A stretch of 64,000 nucleotides of DNA. Origin: Selenomonadaceae bacterium (GTDB taxonomy: Bacteria > Bacillota > Negativicutes > Selenomonadales > Selenomonadaceae). Under the pieces are notes generated by a model. It saw nothing but the letters and a program-made list of their open reading frames with translations. It was not told the DNA's origin and did not search any database. Location: positions 1-64,000 of the forward strand of contig JAFXTD010000047.1 of NCBI GenBank assembly GCA_017535925.1, read 5' to 3'. Position 1 is the stretch's first letter, and each line of letters begins with the position of its first letter. This document shows, in pieces, positions 32,444-42,149 of the stretch. Position numbers and translations under genes: made by a program.

Positions 32444-34309
32444 TCAATTGCGAAGTGTTTCAAGCCACACAAGCAAAACTGAAATATCGGCGGGCGACAC
32501 TCCCGAAATCCTCGACGCCTGACCGATTGAACGCGGACGAATTTCCGAAAGTTTTTCTCTTGCCTCGACGCGCAGATTTTTCATGGCGTGATAATTAATC
32601 GTGTCGGGAATAATTTTATTTTCGAGGCGGTCAAGCTTTTCGGCAAGCTCCGCCTGTTTTTTTATGTAGCCCTCGTAGAAAAAAGCAATCTCAACTTGCG
32701 CGGCGGCTTCCGAAGAAATTTCCGGCAAGTCAAATGCGGCTTGAAGTTTTTCATACGTGACGGAAGGTCGGCGCAAGAGTTCGGCAAGCGGCATCGCGTT
32801 ATGAATTTCTCCGAAGCCAAGCTCGGAAAGTTTTTGATTTATCTGCGTGCTCGGCGTCAATTTTATTTCGTTCAGACGTTGCATTGCCGATAAAATTTCT
32901 GCGCGCTTTGTTTCGAAAAGTTTTTTGCGTTCGGGCGAGGCAAGTCCGATTCTTATCGCGTGAGGCGTCAAGCGCAAGTCGGCGTTGTCTTGTCGAAGCA
33001 GCAATCGATATTCCGCCCGCGAAGTCATCATGCGGTAAGGTTCGTTCGTGCCCTTCGTGACGAGGTCGTCAATCAACACGCCGATATATGCCTCCGAACG
33101 TTTCAAAATCAGAGGCTCAAAATTTTTCACGTAAGCCGCCGCGTTTATCCCCGCGATTAATCCTTGAGCCGCCGCCTCCTCGTAGCCCGAAGTGCCGTTT
33201 GATTGTCCTGCCGAAAAAAATCCCGCGATTGTTTTAAATTCCAAAGTCGGTTTGAGTTGCAGAGGGTCGAGGCAGTCGTATTCAATCGCGTAGCCCGCCC
33301 GCATGATTTTCGCCCGCTCAAGTCCCGGTATCGTGTGCAAAAATTCTATCTGAACGTCCATAGGCATTGAAGTCGACATGCCTTGAACGTAATATTCCTG
33401 CGTGTTCAATCCTTCCGGCTCAAGGAAAAGTTGGTGGCGTTCCTTGTCGGGGAAGCGAATTATTTTTGATTCGATTGACGGACAATAGCGCGGCCCGATT
33501 CCTTCAATGATTCCGTTCGCCATCGGTGCTCGGTGGAGGTTGCGGCGTAAAATTTCGTGCGTGCGTTCGTTCGTGTAAGTCAAATAGCAATTCACCAAAT
33601 TTTTTACGGGCTTGCGTGTCATGAAAGAAAAATTTTGCGGTGGTTCGTCGCCGCGTTGAATTTCCATTTTGTCAAAGTCCAAAGTCCTTGCGTCGACTCG
33701 CGCAGGTGTTCCCGTCTTGAATCGCATTAACTTGACGCCCAAATTTTTCAGCGCGGAAGAAAGTTTAATCGCTGCCCGTTGACCGTTGGGGCCGCCGTCA
33801 AAAATGCTTTCGCCGATAATGATTCGCCCGCTCAAGTAAGTGCCGCTCGCCAAGACAACCGCACTCGCCAAAAAAGTTTCGCCCGTCTCCGCCTCGACAC
33901 CGACAACTTTTTTTCCTTCGACCAAAATATTTTCTATCAGCAGTTGTTTCAAGTCCAAGCCGTCGACGTTCTCGCAAAAATTTTTCATGACCGCCTGATA
34001 AATTTTTTTATCGGCTTGAGCTCTCAACGCTTGAACCGCAAAACCTTTGCCCGTGTTTAGCGTGCGGAATTGAATGCAAGTTTCGTCGGCGGCAATTCCC
34101 ATTTGTCCTCCAAGCGCGTCAAGCTCTCTTACCAAATGTCCTTTCGCAGGTCCGCCGATTGACGGGTTGCAAGGCATCATCGCCAAATTTTCCAATGATA
34201 ATGTCGTCAATAAAGTTTTGCAACCGAGCCGAGCCGCTGCCAACGCCGCCTCTATTCCCGCATGTCCCGCTCCGATTATTATCACGTCGTATTTGTCAGC
34301 GATAAACAA
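32444..34309 (-). CDS. mnmG: tRNA uridine-5-carboxymethylaminomethyl modification enzyme MnmG
   Basis: FAD enzyme that, with MnmE, modifies U34 of several tRNAs; 621 residues, the normal size. [22 protein letters not shown] is the FAD motif; [21 protein letters not shown] and [11 protein letters not shown] are MnmG signatures. The C-terminal domain carries [18 protein letters not shown]. The proper start is TTG 34309, eight bases after AAGGAGG; a longer reading frame upstream is spurious. MnmE is not in the window. Confidence 0.96.
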   Translation of the reverse strand: MFIADKYDVIIIGAGHAGIEAALAAARLGCKTLLTTLSLENLAMMPCNPSIGGPAKGHLVRELDALGGQMGIAADETCIQFRTLNTGKGFAVQALRAQADKKIYQAVMKNFCENVDGLDLKQLLIENILVEGKKVVGVEAETGETFLASAVVLASGTYLSGRIIIGESIFDGGPNGQRAAIKLSSALKNLGVKLMRFKTGTPARVDARTLDFDKMEIQRGDEPPQNFSFMTRKPVKNLVNCYLTYTNERTHEILRRNLHRAPMANGIIEGIGPRYCPSIESKIIRFPDKERHQLFLEPEGLNTQEYYVQGMSTSMPMDVQIEFLHTIPGLERAKIMRAGYAIEYDCLDPLQLKPTLEFKTIAGFFSAGQSNGTSGYEEAAAQGLIAGINAAAYVKNFEPLILKRSEAYIGVLIDDLVTKGTNEPYRMMTSRAEYRLLLRQDNADLRLTPHAIRIGLASPERKKLFETKRAEILSAMQRLNEIKLTPSTQINQKLSELGFGEIHNAMPLAELLRRPSVTYEKLQAAFDLPEISSEAAAQVEIAFFYEGYIKKQAELAEKLDRLENKIIPDTINYHAMKNLRVEAREKLSEIRPRSIGQASRISGVSPADISVLLVWLETLRN

Positions 34310-34392
34310 TTTATCATCCTCCTTAAACTTTTTCGACAAAAAAATTTTTATCTTATTCAATGATATATTATAATGCGCTTGAGGTGATTCTC

Positions 34393-34707
34393 TTGCAAAC
34401 GGAAATCGGCGGGCGGCGCGTCGAGTGGGACGATAACAAAGCCGCAATAAATTTTGTAAAACATGGTTTAAAATTTGCCACTGCCGCAAAAGTTTTTCTC
34501 GATGAAAATCGTTATACCGAAATCGATTACGAGCACAGTGAGGAAGAGCTTCGTTATAAAACTATCGGCATGGTAGACAATGTTTTAACCGTCATTCACA
34601 CCGAACACGGCGAATCTACTCGACTCATTTCAGCGCGAAAAGCTACCAAAAAAGAAAGGATGATTTATTATGGGCAGCATTTTTATTTATCCGGGTATGA
34701 AGATTGA
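34393..34707 (+). CDS. brnT: BrnT-type ribonuclease toxin
   Basis: About 104 residues of the BrnT family (RelE-like ribonuclease fold): [29 protein letters not shown], a central [13 protein letters not shown], and the [13 protein letters not shown](M)YY end are all family positions. Start TTG 34393 follows GAGGTG by six bases. The toxin gene precedes and overlaps the antitoxin, as usual for brnTA. A TATAAT box lies at 34369-34374. Confidence 0.87.
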   Translation: MQTEIGGRRVEWDDNKAAINFVKHGLKFATAAKVFLDENRYTEIDYEHSEEELRYKTIGMVDNVLTVIHTEHGESTRLISARKATKKERMIYYGQHFYLSGYED

Positions 34708-34936
34708 ACGGACGCCCGAAGACCTCGCAGAAATTGAGGCTTTGCGAAACATGAAAGACGAGGACATTGACCTAAGCGATATTCCCGAAATCACCGACGA
34801 AGAATGGAAAAGATTTTATCGCGAAAATCCTCGCACGCCCGAAGAGTGGGAACAATTTTATCGTTGGAATCCCAAAGTTAATCCCGAACTTCGACGCAAG
34901 CTTGAGGCAAAAAAATTTCCGTCGGTTGAAATTTAG
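34670..34936 (+). CDS. brnA: BrnA-like antitoxin
   Basis: An 88-residue acidic protein overlapping brnT by 38 bases. It contains EIEALRNMKDEDIDLSDIPEITDEEWKRF, the segment typical of BrnA-type antitoxins. AAAGGA precedes its ATG. The usual C-terminal ribbon-helix-helix is not obvious; instead an RxPEEWEQFYRWNPK repeat echoes the preceding residues, so DNA binding may be altered. Predicted neutraliser and autorepressor of BrnT. Confidence 0.7.
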   Translation: MGSIFIYPGMKIERTPEDLAEIEALRNMKDEDIDLSDIPEITDEEWKRFYRENPRTPEEWEQFYRWNPKVNPELRRKLEAKKFPSVEI

Positions 34937-34939
34937 CGG

Positions 34940-37894
34940 TTAGCCGTCGATATATTCCAAGTACTTCCGATATTTTTTCGCGACCAAATTTTTTACATAA
35001 GCCTCCATGTATTCAAAGTCAGGTGCGCCCGCCTCGTTCACAGGCAACTGAATTTTTTCTTTACGTAAGCGCAAGAGCCGACGCTTGTAATTGTAACTGT
35101 ATTTGCCGCGAACTTTATCGGCAACCGTCGTGATAAACAAGCCGACAAATTCATTTAAAAAATTTGCGTAGCCGAAGATTATGTTCGTTGTGGCAATGCA
35201 ATCTTCAGCTTTGTAGAATGAGTAGCCCATTGAGCCTTCGCCGTCGCAAACAAAAGCAATCGCGTTGCCTCGACTGATAAATTTTTCTTCGGGTTCCACA
35301 AAATCTAACACGCCGTTATTTCGATTCGTCGCTCCAATGTATGGAATGCCATCGACGGATTTTTGAAGTTGGTTAGCTTGACTGCATTTGCCCGTTTCCA
35401 ATTTGAACAGCTCGCCGATAACGAACGCCCGCCAAATTTTTTCAGTGAGCGGAGGAACCTGCGCGGCGTCCACAGCTTGCACGAAGTCGCGATAACGTTG
35501 CAAGATTTTTTCCTCGACGAATCGAACGTAATTTTCCATGTAAGCATAATCGGGCGCGCCCGCGTCATTCACAGGCAGAAGAATTTTTTGCCGCCGCATT
35601 CGTGTTTCATTGAACTTGTAGCCGTAATTGTATTTGCTTTTCTGCTGAAGGATTGATGCTTTCAAAAAAAGATACACGAACTCGTTGCCGTCGAAATTTT
35701 TCAAACGGAAGCGTTTCACGTCGTCAGAAAAAATAGAGCGATAAGGATGATAAAAATTTTCCGCGACGCTGCCGTTATAATTGACGCCGAGAACATTTTC
35801 ATCAGCCGAATCATTTTCGTTGCCGATAAAAGCAGTCACGCCGTTGTTTGAATCGCTTGCGCCGATAAACGGAGTGTTGCCCGCAATCATTTCAACTTTG
35901 GTTAAACGTTTTCCGGCTTTAATCTCGAAAACATCTTCGATAAAAAATTCCTTCCAACGTTTTGAAGTGAGCGGGGGCGGTTCAGTCAGCGGCGGAAGTT
36001 TTTTTTTGCGCGGGAAGAGGTATTCGCGCCCGTGAGCAATCATGTTGAATTCGAAAGTAAGATAATCGGCGACGGAGTTATCAATTTCGTTATCGGTCGG
36101 CAATTCGTCGTTGTAGTAGTAGAAAGAGTGGAGCCACTCGTCGGCGGGCTCAATGGTCGTCTCAACCATGAACTTGGAGGGCGCGTCTTTAATCTTTCCA
36201 CGCCAACAATCGAGGAGATAAAATTTTTTGTCTTTGGCGCGTTCTGTTTCAACAAGCCCGACATGTTTCTTGACTTCGAAGCCGTCGTCCTCGAAGTTGA
36301 TGAACTTGACGATTTTATTTTTGGGATGAGGTTCGCCCGCCGTGAAGACCGCAATGCAAGGAACGGTTCCGATACGATAAAAAGTATTTTTGTTGAGGCT
36401 GATGACGCCTTCGAGGGTGTGGCTGCGGAGGATATCGCCCTTGATAATTTTATCGTCGCGGGTCTTGCCAATCATTGCGGAAACGGGAACGATAACGGCA
36501 ACGCGCCCGCCTTGAGTGATTGATTCGAGGAGATGAAGTACGAAACGCAATTCGGACAAGTGAGCGGTCGCAGAATTTTTCGCTTGAGAGTACGGCGGAT
36601 TCATGAAGCCTACAGTCAAGCCGTGCAGTTGAAGTTCGTCGGCTTTCTTTGCAAAAAAATCTTCGCAAGTCAAATTGCTTTTGCCGTCGCCGCGCAGAAT
36701 CATATTGGTCGTTGCGGTCGAGAACATATCGGGTCGCAATTCGATACCGTAAAGCTGATTTTGTTTGATACTTTTTTTTCGGAAGTCGTCGGCGTCTTTG
36801 AGCATGTGATTCATTGCGGCGATGAGGAAGCCCGCCGTCCCACAGCACGGGTCGAAAACAATATCGTCTTGCTTGAGGTCGACGAGTTCGCAAAAAAGTT
36901 CGGCGATGTGTCTTGGCGTGAGGACGACACCCAAAGTTTGACCGTCGCCGCCGCTGTAGCTGATGAATTCGCCGTAAAATCTTCCGAGATAATCTTCCGC
37001 CGAATTGTTCACGACGGCGTCGAAAATATTTTTCTCAATGAACTCCGTAAAAAATTTGAGCGGTGTCTTGCCGAGATTTTTGTGGACGGCGTTAAGGGCG
37101 GGACTTGTCTTAATCAAACTGAATTGTTCGAGGACTTGGTCGCGTTTGACTTCGGGTCTGACGTTCGCCCGCTTGAGGTGAGCCTCGACTCTTGAAAAAA
37201 TTTTCATGCCGTCATTTTCGACGCTGTCGCCGGTGAGCTGATTGATGTTGAAACCGTGTTTGCGTTCCGCCAAAGCAAGAAGAATCGCCGAGACGACACG
37301 CGGCTTTTCCGTTTCGCCGAGTGCTCCGTAATTTCTAAGGTGTTCGTGCAAAGTTTCAGCCTGCCGAAGAATTTTTTTGAGTTCAATCTCCGCCTCCGAT
37401 TCTTCGCCCAAAACCATGCGCCGATAATAAGATTCAATGTTCTCCGCCGTAAAATTTTTGAAGGTGTCGACTTCGGGCAGCTCCGTGATATTTTTGTCGC
37501 CGTCAATGAAAATCGGTTTGAGGATGTGATGTTTGCTGTCGCCGACGTTTCCGAAGGCGAAAATTTTTTTGTAGCGTGTGGCGTCGAGGATTTTGAGCGC
37601 GTAGAAGAGTGCGCCGTTGATTGCGTAGTTGGTCGTGGCGTCGAGGCTTTGAGAAATTTCTCCGCCGTCGCGCAGGACGAGTTTCAAGCGGTCGGATTTA
37701 TCTTCCATGACCAAAACAAAATCTTCGACAAGCGCGATGTGGTCGGGGTAGCCCGCCTTGCCCGTCTGATTCTTCGAGGCGGTCTTGAGTGCCGCGTCAA
37801 GTTCAACGTTGCGAGTGCTTTGCGTCTCTGAAAAAATTTCCACTGCCGCCAAACGATTTTGAATGTAATTTGTAAAATCGGCTTCGAGTCTCAT
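34940..37894 (-). CDS. Single-chain restriction-modification enzyme (type IIG/BcgI-like: nuclease, N6-methylase, two TRDs)
   Basis: A 984-residue protein. The N-terminal region holds a PD-(D/E)xK-like GYPDHI...VLVMEDK (Asp51, Glu64, Lys66). A HsdM-like adenine methylase core follows: motif I FDPCCGTAG (347-355) and catalytic NPPY (432-435). The rest is two tandem specificity modules (about 640-810 and 815-984), each opening PPLT..W..F.I...F and closing LPVN(D/E)AGAPD(Y/F).YME, like HsdS target-recognition domains. It therefore combines R, M and S functions in one chain. Start ATG 37894 with GGGAGG; an upstream ATG at 37963 has no RBS. No companion subunit lies beside it. Confidence 0.82.
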   Translation of the reverse strand: MRLEADFTNYIQNRLAAVEIFSETQSTRNVELDAALKTASKNQTGKAGYPDHIALVEDFVLVMEDKSDRLKLVLRDGGEISQSLDATTNYAINGALFYALKILDATRYKKIFAFGNVGDSKHHILKPIFIDGDKNITELPEVDTFKNFTAENIESYYRRMVLGEESEAEIELKKILRQAETLHEHLRNYGALGETEKPRVVSAILLALAERKHGFNINQLTGDSVENDGMKIFSRVEAHLKRANVRPEVKRDQVLEQFSLIKTSPALNAVHKNLGKTPLKFFTEFIEKNIFDAVVNNSAEDYLGRFYGEFISYSGGDGQTLGVVLTPRHIAELFCELVDLKQDDIVFDPCCGTAGFLIAAMNHMLKDADDFRKKSIKQNQLYGIELRPDMFSTATTNMILRGDGKSNLTCEDFFAKKADELQLHGLTVGFMNPPYSQAKNSATAHLSELRFVLHLLESITQGGRVAVIVPVSAMIGKTRDDKIIKGDILRSHTLEGVISLNKNTFYRIGTVPCIAVFTAGEPHPKNKIVKFINFEDDGFEVKKHVGLVETERAKDKKFYLLDCWRGKIKDAPSKFMVETTIEPADEWLHSFYYYNDELPTDNEIDNSVADYLTFEFNMIAHGREYLFPRKKKLPPLTEPPPLTSKRWKEFFIEDVFEIKAGKRLTKVEMIAGNTPFIGASDSNNGVTAFIGNENDSADENVLGVNYNGSVAENFYHPYRSIFSDDVKRFRLKNFDGNEFVYLFLKASILQQKSKYNYGYKFNETRMRRQKILLPVNDAGAPDYAYMENYVRFVEEKILQRYRDFVQAVDAAQVPPLTEKIWRAFVIGELFKLETGKCSQANQLQKSVDGIPYIGATNRNNGVLDFVEPEEKFISRGNAIAFVCDGEGSMGYSFYKAEDCIATTNIIFGYANFLNEFVGLFITTVADKVRGKYSYNYKRRLLRLRKEKIQLPVNEAGAPDFEYMEAYVKNLVAKKYRKYLEYIDG

Positions 37895-37950
37895 AAGAAA
37901 ACCTCCCGCGCCGATTGTAAAAAAATTTTTTCGAGGCGTCAATTTTCTGT

Positions 37951-37956
37951 TATAAT
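37951..37956 (+). promoter_or_regulatory. Extended -10 promoter of the 5'-nucleotidase gene
   Basis: TGT-TATAAT, with no good -35 box; about 30 bases before the start codon. Confidence 0.5.
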
Positions 37957-37984
37957 TTTTCAAAATCTTTTGGGAGGTGTCCTC

Positions 37985-39517
37985 ATGATAAAAAAATTTT
38001 TCGGCGCGTTGATTGCCGTGTTGCTTCTGAACATGTCAATCTGCGCGGCGGCGGAAGTGATTATCTTCCACACGAACGACATGCACGCCCGTGTTCAAGA
38101 CACCGACGACAACGGCAAGAGTATCGGGCTGGCAGAAATGGCAGCGGCGGTTAAGACAGTCAAAGCAAAAAATTCCGCGACGCTTTGACTTGACGCCGGC
38201 GACACTTTTCACGGCATGCCTATGATAACAATCAGCAAGGGCGAAAATCTTGTGCCGCTCCTCAATTCGGCGGGACTGGACGCAATGACTGCCGGCAATC
38301 ACGATTTCAATTACGGCTCCGCGCAGTTGGAAAAGCTCGCCAAGCAACTCAAGTTCCCTCTGCTGGATGCAAACGTCATACGCAAAAGCAACGGCAAGCT
38401 TCTTTTCAAGCCGTACAAAATTTTCAAGCTCAACGGAATTAAAATCGGCGTGTTCGGATTGTCGACGCCCGAAACCGCTTTCAAGACGAATCCCAAAAAC
38501 GTCAAGACGGTTGAGTTTTTGAATCCCGTTGAAGTGTCGAAGGAAATGATTAAGCAGCTCCGCCCGAAGTGCGACGTGCTGATTGCCGTCATGCACATGG
38601 GCGTTGACGCAAGCAGCGAATTCACCAGCGAACGCATTGCCCGCGAGACCGACGGCATAGATTTAATCGTCGACGGTCACAGCCACACTGCCCTCACCGA
38701 AGGCTTGCGCATCAAGGATACTCTGATTGTTCAAACGGGTTGGCACGAATACAGATTGGGCAAGGCGACGATTGAAGTTGAGAATCACAAAATCATTTCC
38801 AAGCGCGCCGAACTCCTCGACGCCGAAGAAGTCAAAGCGATTTGTCCGAAGCCCGATAAAAAAATTTTGGAGGAACTTGCCCAAGCAAATGATAAAGCTC
38901 AAAAACTTTTGGATGTTGTCGTTGCTCACAGCGATAAAAAACTTTCAAGCGAACGTTTGCTTGTCAGGCGCAACGAATCCGAACTCGGAAACCTCGCGGC
39001 GGATGCTTTTCGTTGGGCGGCGAAGTCTGATATTGCAATCGTAAACGGCGGCGGTCTTCGCGCAGACTTGCCCGAAGGCGATGTCAAAAAGCGTGATACC
39101 ATGTCTATCTTCCCGTTCGGAAATACATTGCGCGTTGCCGAAATTAAAGGCTCGACGATTCGCGAAATGTTGGAGCATTCGGTTGAATATTATCCCGCGT
39201 CGTTCGGAGGCTTCCTCGACGTGAGCGGCATGACTTTCAGTTACGACCCCTCCAAGCCCGCCAAGCACCGTGTCGAAAAAATTTTTGTCGGAGGACAACC
39301 GCTCGACGAAAACAAAACTTACACGATTGCCCTTGCCGATTTCCAAACAGCGGGCGGCGACGATTACACGATGTTGACCGGCTTAAAGATTGTCGGTGAG
39401 CTTGGCACCTTCGACGAAATTCTTGCGGACTATCTTAATCAAGTCGGCATGAGCGGCATTGAAGTCGGAAGAATCACGCGCCTCAAGGAAGTTCCCGTTC
39501 CCGATGAAAAAAACTAA
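37985..39517 (+). pseudogene. 5'-nucleotidase/UshA-family gene with an in-frame TGA
   Basis: Periplasmic metallophosphoesterase that removes phosphate from nucleotides. The reading frame would give about 510 residues: a signal peptide (MIKKFFGALIAVLLLNMSICAAA), metal motif IFHTNDMHARV, then a TGA at 38186-38188, then LDAGDTFHGMPM, AGNHDFNYG, VDGHSH and a normal C-terminal domain (NGGGLRADLPEG, GGDDYTML). Everything except the one codon is intact and in frame; family members normally have a hydrophobic residue there. The gene is therefore either recently inactivated, read through, or mis-sequenced. A restart at ATG 38216 would lack the signal and first metal ligands. Strong GGGAGGTG RBS. Confidence 0.85.
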
Positions 39518-39570
39518 AGACGAATAAATTTTCGCCGGCAGAAATTTGGTTTGACGTTGCAAAGAAAAAA

Positions 39571-39604
39571 GACGAGTTCGAAATTGAATTCGTCCTTTTT
39601 TTTT
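39571..39604 (+). terminator. Terminator after the 5'-nucleotidase gene
   Basis: GACGAGTTC / GAATTCGTC stem with one G-T pair, followed by nine T residues. Confidence 0.75.
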
Positions 39605-39672
39605 ACACGTGCTCAACGTCGACTGTCGATTCGGAAAAATTTATCGCCTGCGGAAAAAAATCAATGCCGTTG

Positions 39673-39681
39673 TGTTATAAT
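39673..39681 (+). promoter_or_regulatory. Extended -10 promoter of the YbaK-family gene
   Basis: TGT-TATAAT about 33 bases before the TTG start; no clear -35. Confidence 0.45.
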
Positions 39682-39713
39682 CAGCGGGAAATTTATTTGA
39701 GGAGGAAAAAATT

Positions 39714-40181
39714 TTGGCTATCGAAAAAGTCAGGAAATATTTTGCGGAGCTGGGCGAACCCGAACGCGTGATTGAGTTTGAACAATCGACGGCAACAAGT
39801 GAGCTTGCCGCGCAGGCACTCGGTTGCGAAGTCGGACGCATTGCCAAAACCATTTCGGTCTTCGTCGACAAAAAGCCCGTGTTGATTTTGATGTCGGGCG
39901 ATATGAAACTTGACAACAAAAAATTCAAAGCGCAATTCAACTGCCGCCCGCATATGATTCCCGTTGACGAGGTCGAAGGCTTAATCGGTCACGCGGTCGG
40001 GGGAGTTTGTCCGTTTGCCGTCAACGAGGGCATTCCGATTTATCTTGATGCCTCGCTGAAACGTTTCGACGTGATTTATCCCGCTGCCGGCAACGACAAA
40101 AGTTGTGCGCGTTTCAAACTTGACGAACTCGAACGATACATTAACAATGCAGGTTGGGTAGACGTTGCAAAGCTAAAATAA
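39714..40181 (+). CDS. YbaK/EbsC-family aminoacyl-tRNA deacylase
   Basis: A 155-residue protein of the YbaK/ProX fold, which hydrolyses mischarged tRNAs (for example Cys- or Ala-tRNA-Pro). Typical features are EFEQSTATSELAAQALGCEVGRIAKTI, the Lys in SGDMKLDNKKFKAQF, and GGVCPFAV, which surrounds the active site. TTG start with GGAGG eight bases before. It stands alone between two terminators or promoters. Confidence 0.88.
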   Translation: MAIEKVRKYFAELGEPERVIEFEQSTATSELAAQALGCEVGRIAKTISVFVDKKPVLILMSGDMKLDNKKFKAQFNCRPHMIPVDEVEGLIGHAVGGVCPFAVNEGIPIYLDASLKRFDVIYPAAGNDKSCARFKLDELERYINNAGWVDVAKLK

Positions 40182-40214
40182 ATTCGATATAATCTTCGCG
40201 AAAGGATGAACGAC

Positions 40215-40838
40215 ATGAAGCTGAAAAAATTATTCGCGGGGATTTTGTCGGCGGTGATGATTTTTTCGACGAGCCCGGCTTTTGCGGAAGATAACGGCGA
40301 AATAATAACTGAAGTGCCGACGGAAATTTATATGTGGGTGCAGTCGACGCCGCGAGGAAATTATTGGTTCAATCATCAAGCGGCGGGCTATAAGATTCGA
40401 CCCGACGGCACGCTTGATTTAAATACGCTGATGGTTCCGACGATTTGCATTTACGACAACATTCAGATTGAAGACGTAATTCAAAAGCGGCGTTGGAAAA
40501 AACTTTCCACCAAAGGCTACGACAGACTTGCCGGCCGCGCAGATTATCTGAAATTCGATTTGCTCAACGGCACGGTTCAAGTCGTCGAGCGCGTCGACTT
40601 GGACGACACTTGGGCGGCACTGGACAAAGACACTTCCGGCGAGCCGATTGATTTAAAAACTCTGCCGAGCAAAGACGTGCGCTACAATTTTTATCGGACG
40701 ATTTTGGAATGGGCAAGAGATCACAACGAATTGATAATCGGTCGTTCGAAAGGGCGATTGAGCGACGAGGACGGCGACCTCCCTTTGAACGAGGTGCCGA
40801 TAAACAAGATTTTCATTCCGCCTGCAGTCAACGATTAA
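40215..40838 (+). CDS. Secreted protein of unknown function
   Basis: A 207-residue exported protein. Signal peptide residues about 1-25 (LKKLFAGILSAVMIFSTSPAFA). The mature part is beta-rich with several aromatic residues (EIYMWVQSTPRGNYWFNHQAAGYKI, then TICIYDNIQIEDV). No family recognised. ATG 40215 is better spaced from AAAGG than ATG 40206. The next element, a promoter for tRNA-Ser, begins eight bases after its stop. Confidence 0.65.
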   Translation: MKLKKLFAGILSAVMIFSTSPAFAEDNGEIITEVPTEIYMWVQSTPRGNYWFNHQAAGYKIRPDGTLDLNTLMVPTICIYDNIQIEDVIQKRRWKKLSTKGYDRLAGRADYLKFDLLNGTVQVVERVDLDDTWAALDKDTSGEPIDLKTLPSKDVRYNFYRTILEWARDHNELIIGRSKGRLSDEDGDLPLNEVPINKIFIPPAVND

Positions 40839-40845
40839 AAAATTC

Positions 40846-40874
40846 TTGACAGTTGATAATTGGAATGGTAAACT
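40846..40874 (+). promoter_or_regulatory. Promoter of tRNA-Ser and the following RNA
   Basis: Consensus TTGACA (40846-40851), 17-base spacer, TAAACT (40869-40874), 13 bases before the mature tRNA. Confidence 0.8.
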
Positions 40875-40886
40875 GCGCCTTAACGC

Positions 40887-40978
40887 GGAGAGTTGTCCGA
40901 GCGGCTTAAGGAGCACGACTGGAAATCGTGTGTTGCGTTGATAGCGCACCGAGGGTTCAAATCCCTCACTCTCCGCCA
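40887..40978 (+). tRNA. tRNA-Ser (GGA anticodon)
   Basis: A 92-base class II tRNA. Acceptor GGAGAGT/ACTCTCC, anticodon stem CACGA/TCGTG with loop CTGGAAA (anticodon GGA), a long variable arm (TGTTGCGTTGATAGCGCA), T-arm GAGGG-TTCAAAT-CCCTC, G73 and encoded CCA. Confidence 0.97.
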
Positions 40979-40994
40979 TAAATCTTGAAACATT

Positions 40995-41138
40995 TTTCAG
41001 CTGTGAACGCAGAGACTTGGTTTCGCCGAACGTAAACTGTACTGACAATCCGGCCAGGGCATACGCAGCAACCGGAGGTTATTGTAGCGCAGCTTCGGAT
41101 TGAAGTCGGGTCTTTGCGTTGACAGCTGAAATTTTTTT
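40995..41138 (+). ncRNA. Rod-shaped structured RNA after tRNA-Ser; candidate divergent SRP RNA
   Basis: The ends pair almost perfectly over 22 bases (40995-41016 with 41110-41131: 20 Watson-Crick pairs, one G-T and one G-G). Inward the helix continues with CCGAA/TTCGG, CTG/CAG, ACAA/TTGT and TCCGG/CCGGA, then an apical region GGCCAGG-GCATACGC-AGCAACC. A T-run follows the closing stem. The position (tRNA-Ser upstream, dnaX operon downstream), length and rod shape fit bacterial SRP RNA. The CAGG/AGCA symmetric loop also matches. However, the near-universal GGAA tetraloop on a three-pair stem is replaced by AUAC on two pairs, so the identity is uncertain. It is probably processed from the tRNA transcript. 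Confidence 0.6.
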
Positions 41139-41159
41139 CTGCACGGAAGGAGAATTTTT

Positions 41160-42149
41160 ATGGCGTACGAAGAATTTATGATGTACAAAGAAATTGAGCC
41201 TGAAGTTAGGCAAAAATATTTTGAAAAATATTTTGAAAAAATTTTCCAAGCCGCGCAAATCGATTTCGTTGAAGCGATGACCGAAGTTGCAGAATCCTAT
41301 TGGGAAGCTCAAGGCGTTGAACAAAACATTGCAGAATCTGTAAAATGGTTTCAAAAAGCAGTTGAAGCAGGCGATATTTCAGCCGCTTTTATTTTGGGAA
41401 AAATTTACCGCGAGAGTGATATTGAAAAGTCCGTTTATTATCTCTCAAGGGCGGCGGATAAAAATCATATCGGAGCGATAGAACGGCTCGCGAAAGTTCA
41501 TGAAGCTCAAAAAGATTTTGATAAAATGTTTGAATGGTATCAAAGAGGAGCGTATCTCGGCAACAGCGAATGCATCAGACAAGTTGCTGATTGTTATCTT
41601 AACGGGCGCGGAGTTCAACAAGACGATTTAAAAGCTTTGGAATGGTACATTAAAGCGATTGAACTTTATTATCGCGGCAAATCTGACAAGTATAATCAAG
41701 ACGTTAATTTACTCACAAAAATTTATAACAGGCACTTTAAATTCAGTGACAAAAGGCTTGTGAATTATTACTACATCACAACCGAAAAACACGGAAAACT
41801 TAATGCCGCATTCGGAATAGCCGCTGAACTTTATAAAACAGATAAATATCGCGCTTTGAAATGGTATAAGCTGGCGGAAGACATGGGCGACCTTGATGCG
41901 GCACTTGCGGTTTCACGTATCGCCAAAGAGTTGGAAATTCCAAATCCCACCAATCATTATTATGACGCTCTCGAATGGTATGAAAAAGCTGCCGGATTTG
42001 GTGACATTAACGCCGCTAAAAATTTATTCCTGATGTATCGTGACGGTCACAGCGGTTCGGGCGGAGGTTTTTTTCCAAATATTGAAAAAAGCACATATTG
42101 GTTGGAAAAAATTTTGGAGTTGTCGAAGAGAGATAATATTCATGAATGA
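41160..42149 (+). CDS. Sel1-like repeat protein
   Basis: A 329-residue cytoplasmic protein (no signal peptide) built of about seven Sel1/TPR-like helical hairpins (for example AESVKWFQKAVEAGDISAAFILGKIY, DDLKALEWYIKAIEL and YYDALEWYEKAAGFGDINAAKNL). Such solenoids bind protein partners. GAAGGAG precedes the ATG. It overlaps the following nuclease-like gene by eight bases, so the two probably act together. Both genes are more AT-rich than dnaX and interrupt the tRNA-Ser/RNA/dnaX neighbourhood, suggesting acquisition. Confidence 0.82.
   Translation: MAYEEFMMYKEIEPEVRQKYFEKYFEKIFQAAQIDFVEAMTEVAESYWEAQGVEQNIAESVKWFQKAVEAGDISAAFILGKIYRESDIEKSVYYLSRAADKNHIGAIERLAKVHEAQKDFDKMFEWYQRGAYLGNSECIRQVADCYLNGRGVQQDDLKALEWYIKAIELYYRGKSDKYNQDVNLLTKIYNRHFKFSDKRLVNYYYITTEKHGKLNAAFGIAAELYKTDKYRALKWYKLAEDMGDLDAALAVSRIAKELEIPNPTNHYYDALEWYEKAAGFGDINAAKNLFLMYRDGHSGSGGGFFPNIEKSTYWLEKILELSKRDNIHE

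Noticed and set aside
38186-38188. TGA as selenocysteine
   Set aside because: The position is hydrophobic in relatives and not catalytic; no hairpin following the codon resembled a bacterial SECIS, and TGA serves as a normal stop elsewhere here.
40653-41048. Minus-strand open frame crossing tRNA-Ser
   Set aside because: Its middle is the reverse translation of the tRNA, a well-known artefact, and it covers the rod-shaped RNA.
40995-41138. 6S RNA as identity of the structured RNA
   Set aside because: There is no large open central bubble; the helix is nearly continuous, and the locus is typical for SRP RNA rather than 6S.
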